24,666 bases of DNA from GH45 sp046704385 (lineage in GTDB: Bacteria > Bacteroidota > Bacteroidia > Bacteroidales > SZUA-534): the NCBI GenBank assembly GCA_046704385.1, contig JBJKSB010000026.1, positions 1-24,666 of the forward strand, written 5' to 3'. The position numbers were made by a program, and so were the translations under genes. Each line of letters opens with the position of its first letter. Position 1 is the first letter of the stretch. Below are positions 17,449-24,566 of the stretch, one piece after another. The notes below the pieces were generated by a model, which was not told the DNA's origin, ran no database searches, and worked only from the letters and a program-made list of their open reading frames with translations.

Positions 17449-17486
17449 TGTAAAGCATAAAAAGCATTAATTATGAATAATAAAAA

Positions 17487-17512
17487 AAGCCTGTACTTTT
17501 TGGTACAGGCTT
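17487..17512. terminator. bidirectional intrinsic terminator
   Basis: AAGCCTGTAC (17487-17496) and GTACAGGCTT (17503-17512) form a perfect 10-bp stem with a 6-nt loop. On the minus strand the stem is followed by a long T-run (complement of 17482-17488), so it is strongest for the endonuclease gene ending at 17533. On the plus strand TTAAATTATT follows, a weaker tail for the aminotransferase. Confidence 0.85.
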
Positions 17513-17532
17513 AAATTATTTATAAATCTCTA

Positions 17533-18588
17533 TCAATTAATAACAATCAATGGTAATGCCGTGGTTTCGTCCTGGCTGGTCATTACCACAATATACTGAC
17601 CTTTGGGTAAATCGCTAACACTGAATGATTTTTCTCCGAAAGGCACATCCATAACTTTATTACCAATCACGTTAAATACCGAAATATTTTGAACTGTTTT
17701 ATCCGTTTTCAATGTTACGGTGGTTGAGGCCGGATTCGGGTACAATGTGGTTTTAACAGCCAAAATTCTGTGGATAGCCGTTGTGTCTGTAATATCTGTA
17801 GTATCTTTTTTGCCCCATATTTCATCCACATATTCAGGATGATCGATAAACGGGTTCCGGTTTTTCTGATAACTGTAAATTACATCGTTACGGTGTTTCT
17901 CAAAATTACTTGGCGGATCCTGATCGTTCCATTTTATCAAATCTGAGAGAACAGCAAAAACCGGATCATTTGTATTTTTATCAGCAGGTATGGAATCAAT
18001 TACTTCGAGATCGGGTTCACCGTTTTCGCCTTCGTAGCGGGTGGCCATGTAAAAAATAATACGAGCTACATCGCCTTTATCTTCATCGCGTGGCTCCCAA
18101 AGATATTTGTCGGAGCTATAAGATGATCCGGTTGGTACTCCATTATATGAATAAGGAGTGTCGCCTTCACCAAACCAGCGGTTATTCCTGTATGAATTGA
18201 TATTGGGCACACATGCCCTTAAATTATGTAAATCGCTGCCTACACCATGAGTGCTGTTGGTAACATTGGGAAATCCTCGCGATTTTGCCCAAACATGTTC
18301 GCGGTTCCAGGTTACTCCGCCATCCCAGGCTCCCGGAACACTGTGATTTGAATAAATTACCTGAACGTTGTCCGGATTCGTGGTATCAGCATCTGTAATA
18401 TTAAGGATATACCTGGAATCACCATAGGTTTTTTGAATATTTCCTTTTATGATATTATATAAAGCTGCTTTTAATTCCAGACCTGATTTTCCTTCAGCTG
18501 AGTCATAATATCCGTCTGGTATTTGTGAAAATAAACTGGCAACCGAAAGTACCAGAACGATTAAAGAAATTATACCTTTTTTATACAT
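17533..18588 (-). CDS. secreted endonuclease I family nuclease with T9SS sorting domain
   Basis: A 351-residue exported nuclease. The signal peptide starts at ATG 18588 (MYKKGIISLIVLVLSVASLF, cleavage near residue 22). The open frame reaches 18624, but the extra 12 residues would spoil the signal, and a TAATTTTG element at 18622-18629 lies across them. The Endonuclease_1 domain (EndA/NucM/Vvn type, non-specific DNA/RNA hydrolysis) shows the metal-site motif NREHVWAKS (95-103), SDLHNLR (118-124) and NSYRNNRWFG. The last 75 or so residues are a T9SS type A domain (LYPNPASTTVTLK, then ISVFNVIGNKVM and GQYIVVM), so it should be exported and anchored on or released from the surface. The likely role is extracellular nucleic-acid digestion for nutrients. 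Confidence 0.92.
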   Translation of the reverse strand: MYKKGIISLIVLVLSVASLFSQIPDGYYDSAEGKSGLELKAALYNIIKGNIQKTYGDSRYILNITDADTTNPDNVQVIYSNHSVPGAWDGGVTWNREHVWAKSRGFPNVTNSTHGVGSDLHNLRACVPNINSYRNNRWFGEGDTPYSYNGVPTGSSYSSDKYLWEPRDEDKGDVARIIFYMATRYEGENGEPDLEVIDSIPADKNTNDPVFAVLSDLIKWNDQDPPSNFEKHRNDVIYSYQKNRNPFIDHPEYVDEIWGKKDTTDITDTTAIHRILAVKTTLYPNPASTTVTLKTDKTVQNISVFNVIGNKVMDVPFGEKSFSVSDLPKGQYIVVMTSQDETTALPLIVIN

Positions 18589-18621
18589 TAATAACAGTTT
18601 AAAGATTGGTGCAACCGGTGA

Positions 18622-18629
18622 CAAAATTA
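18622..18629 (-). promoter_or_regulatory. candidate -7 element for the secreted endonuclease
   Basis: TAATTTTG on the minus strand matches TAnnTTTG exactly, 33 nt upstream of ATG 18588. It predicts a leader of roughly 27 nt and supports the shorter start. It lies in the 80-nt gap shared with the divergent dtd gene. Confidence 0.4.
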
Positions 18630-18668
18630 ACGGTTTTTGTTACTTTTATGCATTAATTAAAGATTATT

Positions 18669-19124
18669 ATGAGAATAGTGGTTCAAAGGGTACGCGAGGC
18701 CTCTGTTACCATCGAAAAAGCGGTTTATTCCAAAATTGAAAAAGGCTTGCTTGTTTTATTAGGAATTGAAGATGCTGATACTGATGAGGATATAGAATGG
18801 CTTGCTGGTAAATTAACCAGGCTGCGTGTATTTGATGATGATGGAGGTGTAATGAACAAATCAGTTATGGATATTAAAGGTGAATTACTGGTAGTTTCGC
18901 AATTTACCTTGCATGCATCAACTAAAAAAGGAAACAGACCTTCGTATATAAAAGCATCAAAACCTGATTTTGCAATTCCGACATACAAAAAATTCATTCA
19001 GAAATTAGCAGAGATTTCGTCCATTGATATAAAAACAGGGGAATTCGGGGCAATGATGGATGTTGCTTTAATAAATGACGGGCCGGTTACCATAATAATG
19101 GACAGTAAGCAACGGGATTTTTAA
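18669..19124 (+). CDS. dtd: D-aminoacyl-tRNA deacylase
   Basis: A 151-residue cytoplasmic dimeric enzyme that removes D-amino acids (and mischarged glycine) from tRNA. The sequence is canonical from MRIVVQRVREASV onward. The two active-site signatures are present: SQFTLHAST (SQxxT-like motif) and the Gly-cisPro motif in NDGPVTI. Length is normal. It is the first gene of a tight run: the mazG-like gene starts 10 nt after its stop. It is divergent from the endonuclease gene. Confidence 0.96.
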   Translation: MRIVVQRVREASVTIEKAVYSKIEKGLLVLLGIEDADTDEDIEWLAGKLTRLRVFDDDGGVMNKSVMDIKGELLVVSQFTLHASTKKGNRPSYIKASKPDFAIPTYKKFIQKLAEISSIDIKTGEFGAMMDVALINDGPVTIIMDSKQRDF

Positions 19125-19134
19125 TTTTAGGGCT

Positions 19135-19470
19135 ATGAACAATGAAATAACGCTTAGTCAGGCTCAGGATAAGGTTGACACCTGGATAAAAACCTATGGG
19201 GTAAGGTACTTTTCGGAATTGACCAATATGGCTGTTTTAACTGAAGAAGTTGGAGAGCTTGCCAGGATTATGGCCCGTACATTCGGTGATCAGTCTTTTA
19301 AAAAGTCTGATTTAAAATCGAACCTGGCTGATGAAATGGCCGATGTATTGTGGGTATTGATTTGCCTGGCTAATCAGACCGGGGTAAATCTTACTGATGC
19401 ATTTGAGAATACTATGAAAAAGAAAACGCAGCGGGATAAAGAAAGACATAGGAATAACGATAAGTTGTGA
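19135..19470 (+). CDS. MazG-like nucleotide pyrophosphohydrolase
   Basis: A 111-residue single-domain all-alpha NTP pyrophosphatase. The metal-binding pattern E-E-x-x-E (LTEEVGELARI) followed by the D-E-x-x-D helix (LADEMADVLW) is clear. The C-terminal KKTQRDKERHRN is like small MazG/iMazG proteins. It should hydrolyse a (d)NTP to the monophosphate and PPi; the specific nucleotide is unknown. It starts 10 nt after dtd and is followed by deoC after 77 nt. This order (dtd - pyrophosphohydrolase - deoC) is one I recall from other Bacteroidia. Confidence 0.92.
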   Translation: MNNEITLSQAQDKVDTWIKTYGVRYFSELTNMAVLTEEVGELARIMARTFGDQSFKKSDLKSNLADEMADVLWVLICLANQTGVNLTDAFENTMKKKTQRDKERHRNNDKL

Positions 19471-19478
19471 TTTATGAC

Positions 19479-19486
19479 TATTTTTG
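19479..19486 (+). promoter_or_regulatory. candidate -7 element for deoC
   Basis: TATTTTTG is an exact TAnnTTTG match, 61 nt before ATG 19548. It would give an AT-rich leader of about 55 nt and lets deoC be transcribed separately from dtd-mazG. No clear -33 TTTG at the usual spacing. Confidence 0.4.
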
Positions 19487-19547
19487 TTTATACCACAAAA
19501 CCTTAATAATAAAAACGATACAAAAACAAAATAAATATTAACAACAA

Positions 19548-20432
19548 ATGGAACTACTACAACAATATCCAAATCCTTTAAACGAAATAGAGATTGCACA
19601 AAAAGTAATTGAGGCAAAAGCTCTGGCCAAACAAATGTTTAACTCCGAGTATTTAAAACTGGCCTTTAGTGTAATCGATTTAACTTCGTTAAATTCAACC
19701 GATCAGATAGAAAAAGGCCGGGAATTGGCCGAAAAGGTTAACTCATTTCCATCAGTATATGGCGGAATACCCGATGTGGCTGCAATTTGTGTGTATCCAC
19801 CCCTGGTAAAAACCATTGCAACCTATTTGAAAATTAAAACGGTTGGATTGGCTTCGGTAGGAGCAAGTTTTCCAACATCACAGACATTTATTGATGTTAA
19901 AGTGCTTGAATGTAAAGAGATTGCCTCGCACGGAGCCACCGATGTGGATGTGGTTATTTCGTTAGGTGCCTGGTTTTCGGGCGATTATGAAACGGTTTTT
20001 AATGAAATAAAAGCCCTGAAGGAATCTATCGGATATGCGCACCTTAAGGTGATTTTGGAAACCGGGGCTTTGAGCACTGCTGATCATATCTGGAATGCAA
20101 GTATTATTGCCATGGAAGCTGGTGCCGACTTCATCAAAACCAGTACAGGCAAGTTAGATCCGGCGGCTACCATGGAAGCAATGTACATCATGACCCAGGC
20201 GATAAAGGCCTATCATGAAAAAACCGGCAGAAAGGTTGGTGTAAAACCAGCAGGTGGAATTTCCACGTCAAAAGATGCACTTAACTATGTAGCTTTGGTA
20301 AAAATGGTGTTGGGCGAGGAGTGGCTAAATAAAAAAATGTTCAGGCTGGGAGCCAGCAGGCTTGCCAATAATCTTATAGCCGATATTATAAAACTTGAAA
20401 CCGGGAAAGACGAACCGGTAAATTATTTCTAA
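19548..20432 (+). CDS. deoC: deoxyribose-phosphate aldolase
   Basis: A 294-residue class I aldolase that splits 2-deoxyribose-5-phosphate into glyceraldehyde-3-phosphate and acetaldehyde, feeding deoxynucleoside carbon into glycolysis. The Schiff-base lysine is Lys197 in ADFIKTSTGK, and the second active-site lysine is Lys233 in GVKPAGGIST. The ATDVDVVIS strand and LKVILETGAL also match the longer E. coli-like subfamily rather than the 220-residue form. It follows the mazG-like gene by 77 nt. A 311-nt gap with a REP-like hairpin lies downstream and no good terminator is visible. Confidence 0.95.
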   Translation: MELLQQYPNPLNEIEIAQKVIEAKALAKQMFNSEYLKLAFSVIDLTSLNSTDQIEKGRELAEKVNSFPSVYGGIPDVAAICVYPPLVKTIATYLKIKTVGLASVGASFPTSQTFIDVKVLECKEIASHGATDVDVVISLGAWFSGDYETVFNEIKALKESIGYAHLKVILETGALSTADHIWNASIIAMEAGADFIKTSTGKLDPAATMEAMYIMTQAIKAYHEKTGRKVGVKPAGGISTSKDALNYVALVKMVLGEEWLNKKMFRLGASRLANNLIADIIKLETGKDEPVNYF

Positions 20433-20743
20433 AACAGGGGAGGTTTTTCAGACCTAAAATCATAAATGGTAACTTACCCAATCGGAGTGCGACTCAAAGT
20501 CGCGTCCCGATTAAATACCCGGCAAAATACAGATACAAATCTTTTAAAAATTTATCATTGATCATTATTTGAAAGAGCCTGAGAAAAGTTTTTGAGTAAA
20601 CATGTAACCCTTTTAAGATAAACAAGACTAATGTGAAACTCCTTTGGTTAAAGAAGGTCAACAACATATGCCAATAATTGTATATAGAATGAATAGTATA
20701 TATTTTACAAACTTTTGATTTATTTATGTTAATCCAAATTAAA
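20433..20743. other. gene-free stretch between deoC and the S46 peptidase
   Basis: No open frame here looks coding on either strand. It holds the REP-like hairpin at 20480-20512 and a weak 4-bp stem (AGGT/ACCT) just after deoC. It turns very AT-rich from about 20640 to the peptidase start. A 7-of-8 match to the -7 consensus (AACTTTTG, 20710-20717) lies 27 nt before ATG 20744. I recognise no riboswitch or known small RNA. Confidence 0.6.
20480..20512. repeat. REP-like palindromic hairpin
   Basis: AATCGG (20480-20485) pairs with CCGATT (20507-20512), and GCGACT (20489-20494) with AGTCGC (20498-20503) around a 3-nt loop. The AGT/GTC between them allows two G-T pairs. It is GC-rich in an AT-rich gap, with no T-run after it. 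A closely related string (AAAGTCGCG, C/T, CCC, then ATT) recurs on the minus strand at 24535-24552, which argues for a dispersed intergenic repeat rather than a terminator. Confidence 0.6.
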
Positions 20744-22972
20744 ATGAAAAGATTTTCAGCATTCCTTATAGGAGCATTACTTTCGGCGGCATTTTTTGCC
20801 AGGGCAGATGAGGGTATGTGGTTGCCTGTTTTGATTAATCAGAATATGGCTACCATGACAGAGATGGGTATTAAGCTTACAGCAGATGATATCTATAGTA
20901 TAAACCACTCAAGTATTAAAGATGCTGTGGTGGCTCTTGATCATGGTAATTGTTCTGCGGAGGTGATCTCCAACCAGGGGTTGTTGCTTACCAACCATCA
21001 CTGCGGATATGCCGAAATACAATCGCACAGTTCGGTTGATCACGATTATTTAACCAATGGTTTCTGGGCAATGAGTAAAAAGGAAGAGCTTGCCAATCCC
21101 GGTAAAACAGCCAGTTTTCTTATCAGGGTAACTGATATTACCGATAAAGTTTTAAGCATTTTACCGGATAGTATAAACGAGGCAAAAAGAGACTTTTTGG
21201 TTGACAGTATTTCAACGGTGCTTTCCGACGAAGCTACAAAAGGAACTGATTACGAGGCCTCAGTTGAGAGCATGTTTAAAGGGAACGATTATTACCTGTT
21301 TGTTTATGAAACGTATCGTGATATTCGGTTAGTTGGCGCTCCGCCAGAATCAATCGGAAAATATGGTGCCGACACCGACAACTGGATGTGGCCCCGCCAT
21401 ACAGGTGATTTTAGCATGTTCCGCATCTATTGCAGCCCTGACGGAAAACCTGCTGAATATGCCGATGAAAATGTGCCGCTTAAGCCCAAACATTTTTTGC
21501 CTATATCACTGGATGGTGTAAAGCAAGGCGATTTTGCTTTTGTTATGGGATATCCCGGTAGTACCGACCGCTACATGACTTCGTTTGAGCTAAAATATAC
21601 CATGGATTATGTGAACCCGAACCGGGTGAAAATCCGTGGATTAAAACAGGATATTTGGGAAAAAGATATGAAGAGCGATCCAAAAATCCGCATTCAGTAC
21701 GCTTCAAAACAAGCTCGTTCATCAAACTACTGGAAATATTCTTTAGAACAAAATAAAGCGCTCAAGAAATTGCATGTACTTGAACAAAAGCAACAGCTTG
21801 AGAAAGAATTTATGGCATGGGTAAACCAGGATAGTACCCGGAAAAAAGAATACGGAAACGCATTAAACCTTATTGAAGAATCAATTAACGAAACCAAAGA
21901 GAACAAAAGTGCGCAACAGTATTTATTCGAAACGCAGTTTTATTATTTTGGTGAAACTTATTTGTTTGCATACCGTGCCAGGTCGTTGGCAGCGGCATTG
22001 GCTCAACCCGATAGTGTACAAAAAATTAACCGGGCAAAAGCCAAATTAAAAAGCAGGGCTGCCAGTTTCTTTAAGGATTACAGTATGTCGACTGACGAAA
22101 AAACATCGCCTGCTTTATTGAAATTATTTATCAATGATATCAACGCCAAATATTATCCATCGTACATTAACGATATAGTAATGAAGAAATACAAGGGTAA
22201 TGTGGACAAGTATTTTGCAAATTATTTTAAAAAATCAATTTTTGTCGATAGTGCCAGGTTTGCTGCGTTTATAGCTAATCCCAGTATCAAAGTTTTACTA
22301 AATGATCCGGCCTATATGGCTGCTGGTAGTGTGCTGCAGCAATTACAGTTGTTAAGGGATCAAAACAATCCGGCCGAATTAAAATATAAGGAAGGTATGC
22401 GCGTGTTTGTTAAAGGTTTGATGGAGATGCAACCAAATAAATTATTTTACCCCGATGCAAATTCAACCATGCGACTTACTTATGGTAAAGTGGGTGGATA
22501 TTCACCAGCTGATGCCGTTCAATATTCATATTTTACAACAATGAAAGGTGTAATGGAAAAAGAAGACCCGGATGTGCGTGAGTTTAATGTTCCTGAAAAG
22601 CTAAAGGAAATTTATAAAAACAGAGACTTTGGCCCTTATGTGGATGCCGATGGAACTATGCACGTTTGTTTTACTACTAACAACGATATTACCGGCGGAA
22701 ATTCCGGAAGCCCTGTTATTAATGCCAAAGGTCAGCTGATTGGAGCCGCATTCGATGGGAATTCTGAATCGATGAGTGGTGACATTGCCTTTGAAAATTC
22801 GATGCAAAAATGTATCTGTGTGGATGTAAGATATGTATTGCTGATTATTGACAAGTACGCCGGGGCTCACAACCTGATTGATGAGATGACCCTCGTAAAA
22901 TCGGAACCCGAAGCAGCAACACCTGCTAATGAGGAAAAAGCAGAACCTGCAATGAAAGAAATTACTATGTAA
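20744..22972 (+). CDS. S46 family serine dipeptidyl-peptidase (DPP7-like)
   Basis: A 742-residue exported peptidase that cuts dipeptides from oligopeptide N-termini in the periplasm. ATG 20744 gives a clean signal peptide (MKRFSAFLIGALLSAAFFARA, then DEGMW); ATG 20726 adds six residues and is the alternative. Triad motifs are LTNHHCGY (His85/His86), the WPRHTGDFS aspartate (Asp222) and GGNSGSP (Ser654). The residue 18 after the catalytic serine is Gly672 (FDGN). In Porphyromonas that position is Gly in DPP7 (hydrophobic P1) and Arg in DPP11 (acidic P1), so I infer DPP7-type specificity. A Glu/Ala/Lys-rich tail of about 25 residues ends the protein. It is monocistronic, closed by the terminator at 22991. 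Confidence 0.93.
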   Translation: MKRFSAFLIGALLSAAFFARADEGMWLPVLINQNMATMTEMGIKLTADDIYSINHSSIKDAVVALDHGNCSAEVISNQGLLLTNHHCGYAEIQSHSSVDHDYLTNGFWAMSKKEELANPGKTASFLIRVTDITDKVLSILPDSINEAKRDFLVDSISTVLSDEATKGTDYEASVESMFKGNDYYLFVYETYRDIRLVGAPPESIGKYGADTDNWMWPRHTGDFSMFRIYCSPDGKPAEYADENVPLKPKHFLPISLDGVKQGDFAFVMGYPGSTDRYMTSFELKYTMDYVNPNRVKIRGLKQDIWEKDMKSDPKIRIQYASKQARSSNYWKYSLEQNKALKKLHVLEQKQQLEKEFMAWVNQDSTRKKEYGNALNLIEESINETKENKSAQQYLFETQFYYFGETYLFAYRARSLAAALAQPDSVQKINRAKAKLKSRAASFFKDYSMSTDEKTSPALLKLFINDINAKYYPSYINDIVMKKYKGNVDKYFANYFKKSIFVDSARFAAFIANPSIKVLLNDPAYMAAGSVLQQLQLLRDQNNPAELKYKEGMRVFVKGLMEMQPNKLFYPDANSTMRLTYGKVGGYSPADAVQYSYFTTMKGVMEKEDPDVREFNVPEKLKEIYKNRDFGPYVDADGTMHVCFTTNNDITGGNSGSPVINAKGQLIGAAFDGNSESMSGDIAFENSMQKCICVDVRYVLLIIDKYAGAHNLIDEMTLVKSEPEAATPANEEKAEPAMKEITM

Positions 22973-22990
22973 ATAATGATGATTACAATA

Positions 22991-23025
22991 AAAGAAACCC
23001 TGGTATATCGCACCAGGGTTTCTTT
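22991..23025. terminator. strong intrinsic terminator after the S46 peptidase
   Basis: AAAGAAACCCTGGT (22991-23004) and ACCAGGGTTTCTTT (23012-23025) form a perfect 14-bp stem with a 7-nt loop, 18 nt after the peptidase stop. The A/T ends of the stem make it usable from either side, so it may also stop minus-strand transcription from the permease. Confidence 0.85.
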
Positions 23026-23069
23026 GTTATAAGAGTTTATTTTAAAGTGTTAAGCCAGCTTTAAATGAC

Positions 23070-23168
23070 ACATGTTTCTGCTTTCCCCCCTTTCCCTAGC
23101 CTTAGGCTAGACCGAGAGGGACTAACACTCCACGGAGATTGCGACATGTTGAATCAATTCTCTGCTTT
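23070..23168. repeat. hairpin-bearing intergenic segment framed by short direct repeats
   Basis: CTAGCC (23096-23101) and GGCTAG (23105-23110) form a perfect hairpin with a 3-nt loop, and CTCC-AC-GGAG makes a second small one. The segment is framed by ACATGTT (23070-23076 and 23144-23150) and by TCTGCTTT (23077-23084 and 23161-23168). The G/C-rich stretch is unlike the flanks. It may be a small repeat element; no known RNA is recognised. Confidence 0.35.
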
Positions 23169-24430
23169 TATAAAGGTTTATAACCCAGCGATGCGATAGT
23201 TTCTTTAGCTTTCTCAATATCAATATTATCGCCCTGAACCGAAACAGTTTTACTGCTTAAATCAACAACTGCTTTATCGATAAAACCAAGTTTTTCAAGG
23301 TTCGATTCTACATTGGCCTTACAGTGATTGCAGGTCATACCTTCAACTTTTATTGTTTGAACTTCCATTTTAATAGTATTTATAGATGATTGAACTAAAT
23401 TTTGTTTTGAACTTATTTTCTTTTGAATATATCCGTTAACAATTAACGCTAATAGGGTTATTCCTGATCCAATTTGCCACCAGCCCAGGTTATGACCGTG
23501 GTTGTGGATAAGATGCTGATGTGTTATTTGTGTGAACCATTCGGTAGGCAGCGCATAATCAATTAAAAAGCCAAAAGTTAATGCGCCGATTATAATGGTG
23601 CTTAAATAGGTAAATAAACTTTTCTTACCCAACACTTTTCCTATCATGGTGATAGTGGCTGCATTGGTTGCTGGTCCGGCCATTAAAAGCACAAAAGCTG
23701 CCCCGGGACTAATTCCTTTCAGAATTAATACAGCGGCCAATGGAATGGTACCTGTGGCACAAATGTAAAGCGGAATAGATACCACCAGAATCATAAGCAT
23801 CTGTAAAACCGGAGGCAGATTCAACAACTCAAAGAAATTATTTGGAATTAGCGCTGAAATAATTGCCGCTAAAATCAATCCAACAACCAACCATTTTGAA
23901 ATATCCTGGATAAATTCCACAAAACCATACCGAAAAATAGCTTTAACCTTTTCACTGATGCTTTTAGGGGGTTTTTCCTGCTCAACGTTTTGTTCCTTTA
24001 CAGGTTCGTTCGAGGTAAAAGTGCTGGTAATAAGGCCTCCGGTTATTCCGGTAATTAAGGCAGCAATGGGCCTGACAATGGCAAAAGGTAATCCCAATAA
24101 CGAAAAGGTGGCCAAAATAGAATCGGCACCGGTTTGCGGGGTCGAAATCAGAAAAGAAACGGTTCCTCCTTTTGAAGCTCCGTTTTTATATAACGCGGTA
24201 CCTGTCGGGATAACACCACAGGAGCATAATGGTAGCGGCACACCAAACAAAGCGGCTAAAACCGATGATTTAAACGGGTTGCCACTAAAGTACTTTTCAA
24301 TTTTATGACGGGGCATAAAGGCATATAATAAACCTGCAAAGAAAAACCCAAGCAAAAGATAGGGTGACATTTCGCTTAGTATAGTCACAAAATCCTTAAA
24401 AAATGTTTCAATATATTGTAGTATTTCCAT
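23168..24430 (-). CDS. SO_0444-family metal (Cu/Zn) efflux permease with C-terminal HMA domain
   Basis: A 420-residue inner-membrane protein of the ArsP/DUF318-like permease family. Each half carries a conserved cysteine motif in a membrane segment: PLCSCGVIPTG (Cys69, Cys71) in the first and YICATGTIP in the second. AGPATNAAT follows. About eight to nine helices are visible. After a histidine-rich stretch near 300-315 (HQHLIHNHGHN) and one more helix, the last 66 residues are a heavy-metal-associated domain with GMTCNHC (Cys367, Cys370). The HMA tail and histidines point to Cu or Zn rather than organoarsenic. An internal ATG (23368) sits exactly at the HMA start. The gene is preceded by a palindrome touching its start codon. 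The exact metal is inference. Confidence 0.87.
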   Translation of the reverse strand: MEILQYIETFFKDFVTILSEMSPYLLLGFFFAGLLYAFMPRHKIEKYFSGNPFKSSVLAALFGVPLPLCSCGVIPTGTALYKNGASKGGTVSFLISTPQTGADSILATFSLLGLPFAIVRPIAALITGITGGLITSTFTSNEPVKEQNVEQEKPPKSISEKVKAIFRYGFVEFIQDISKWLVVGLILAAIISALIPNNFFELLNLPPVLQMLMILVVSIPLYICATGTIPLAAVLILKGISPGAAFVLLMAGPATNAATITMIGKVLGKKSLFTYLSTIIIGALTFGFLIDYALPTEWFTQITHQHLIHNHGHNLGWWQIGSGITLLALIVNGYIQKKISSKQNLVQSSINTIKMEVQTIKVEGMTCNHCKANVESNLEKLGFIDKAVVDLSSKTVSVQGDNIDIEKAKETIASLGYKPL

Positions 24431-24431
24431 T

Positions 24432-24447
24432 GTATAAAATTTTATAC
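24432..24447. promoter_or_regulatory. 16-bp perfect palindrome abutting the permease start codon (operator candidate)
   Basis: GTATAAAATTTTATAC is a perfect palindrome one base upstream of ATG 24430. Its position over the leader suits a repressor such as an ArsR/SmtB, CopY-like or Fur-type metal sensor, but no regulator gene is in the window. Being A/T only in its core, it could also be a chance palindrome. Confidence 0.4.
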
Positions 24448-24534
24448 TACAAATAACGCAACTTATGTTGAAAGGTTTATTACACTATTTTTGAAAAAAA
24501 TTATATGATTTTTGGATAAAGAAATTTGAATAAT

Positions 24535-24566
24535 AATTGGGGGCGCGACTTTAACCTAAAATCCGC
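24535..24566 (-). repeat. degenerate copy of the REP-like repeat
   Basis: The minus strand reads AAAGTCGCGCCCCCAATT at 24552-24535, matching the 3' arm of the 20480-20512 hairpin (AAAGTCGCGTCCCGATT) with small differences. Its upstream arm is degraded: GCGGATTTT at 24566-24558 pairs only partly. It is again a GC-rich island in an AT-rich intergenic region. Confidence 0.4.

Noticed and set aside
18589..18624. Upstream start of the endonuclease frame
   Set aside because: It puts 12 residues before a normal signal peptide and overlaps a candidate promoter element.
20433..20743. Riboswitch or tRNA in the 311-nt gap
   Set aside because: Apart from one REP-like hairpin I see no cloverleaf, CCA-type acceptor or conserved aptamer core.
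23958..24308. 116-codon plus-strand open frame within the permease
   Set aside because: It is the complement of the permease's conserved cysteine-motif region and looks like a shadow frame.
24486..24493. Plus-strand TATTTTTG, an exact -7 consensus match
   Set aside because: No plus-strand gene follows within the window, and the octamer is common in AT-rich DNA; it could only matter if a rightward gene lies past the edge.
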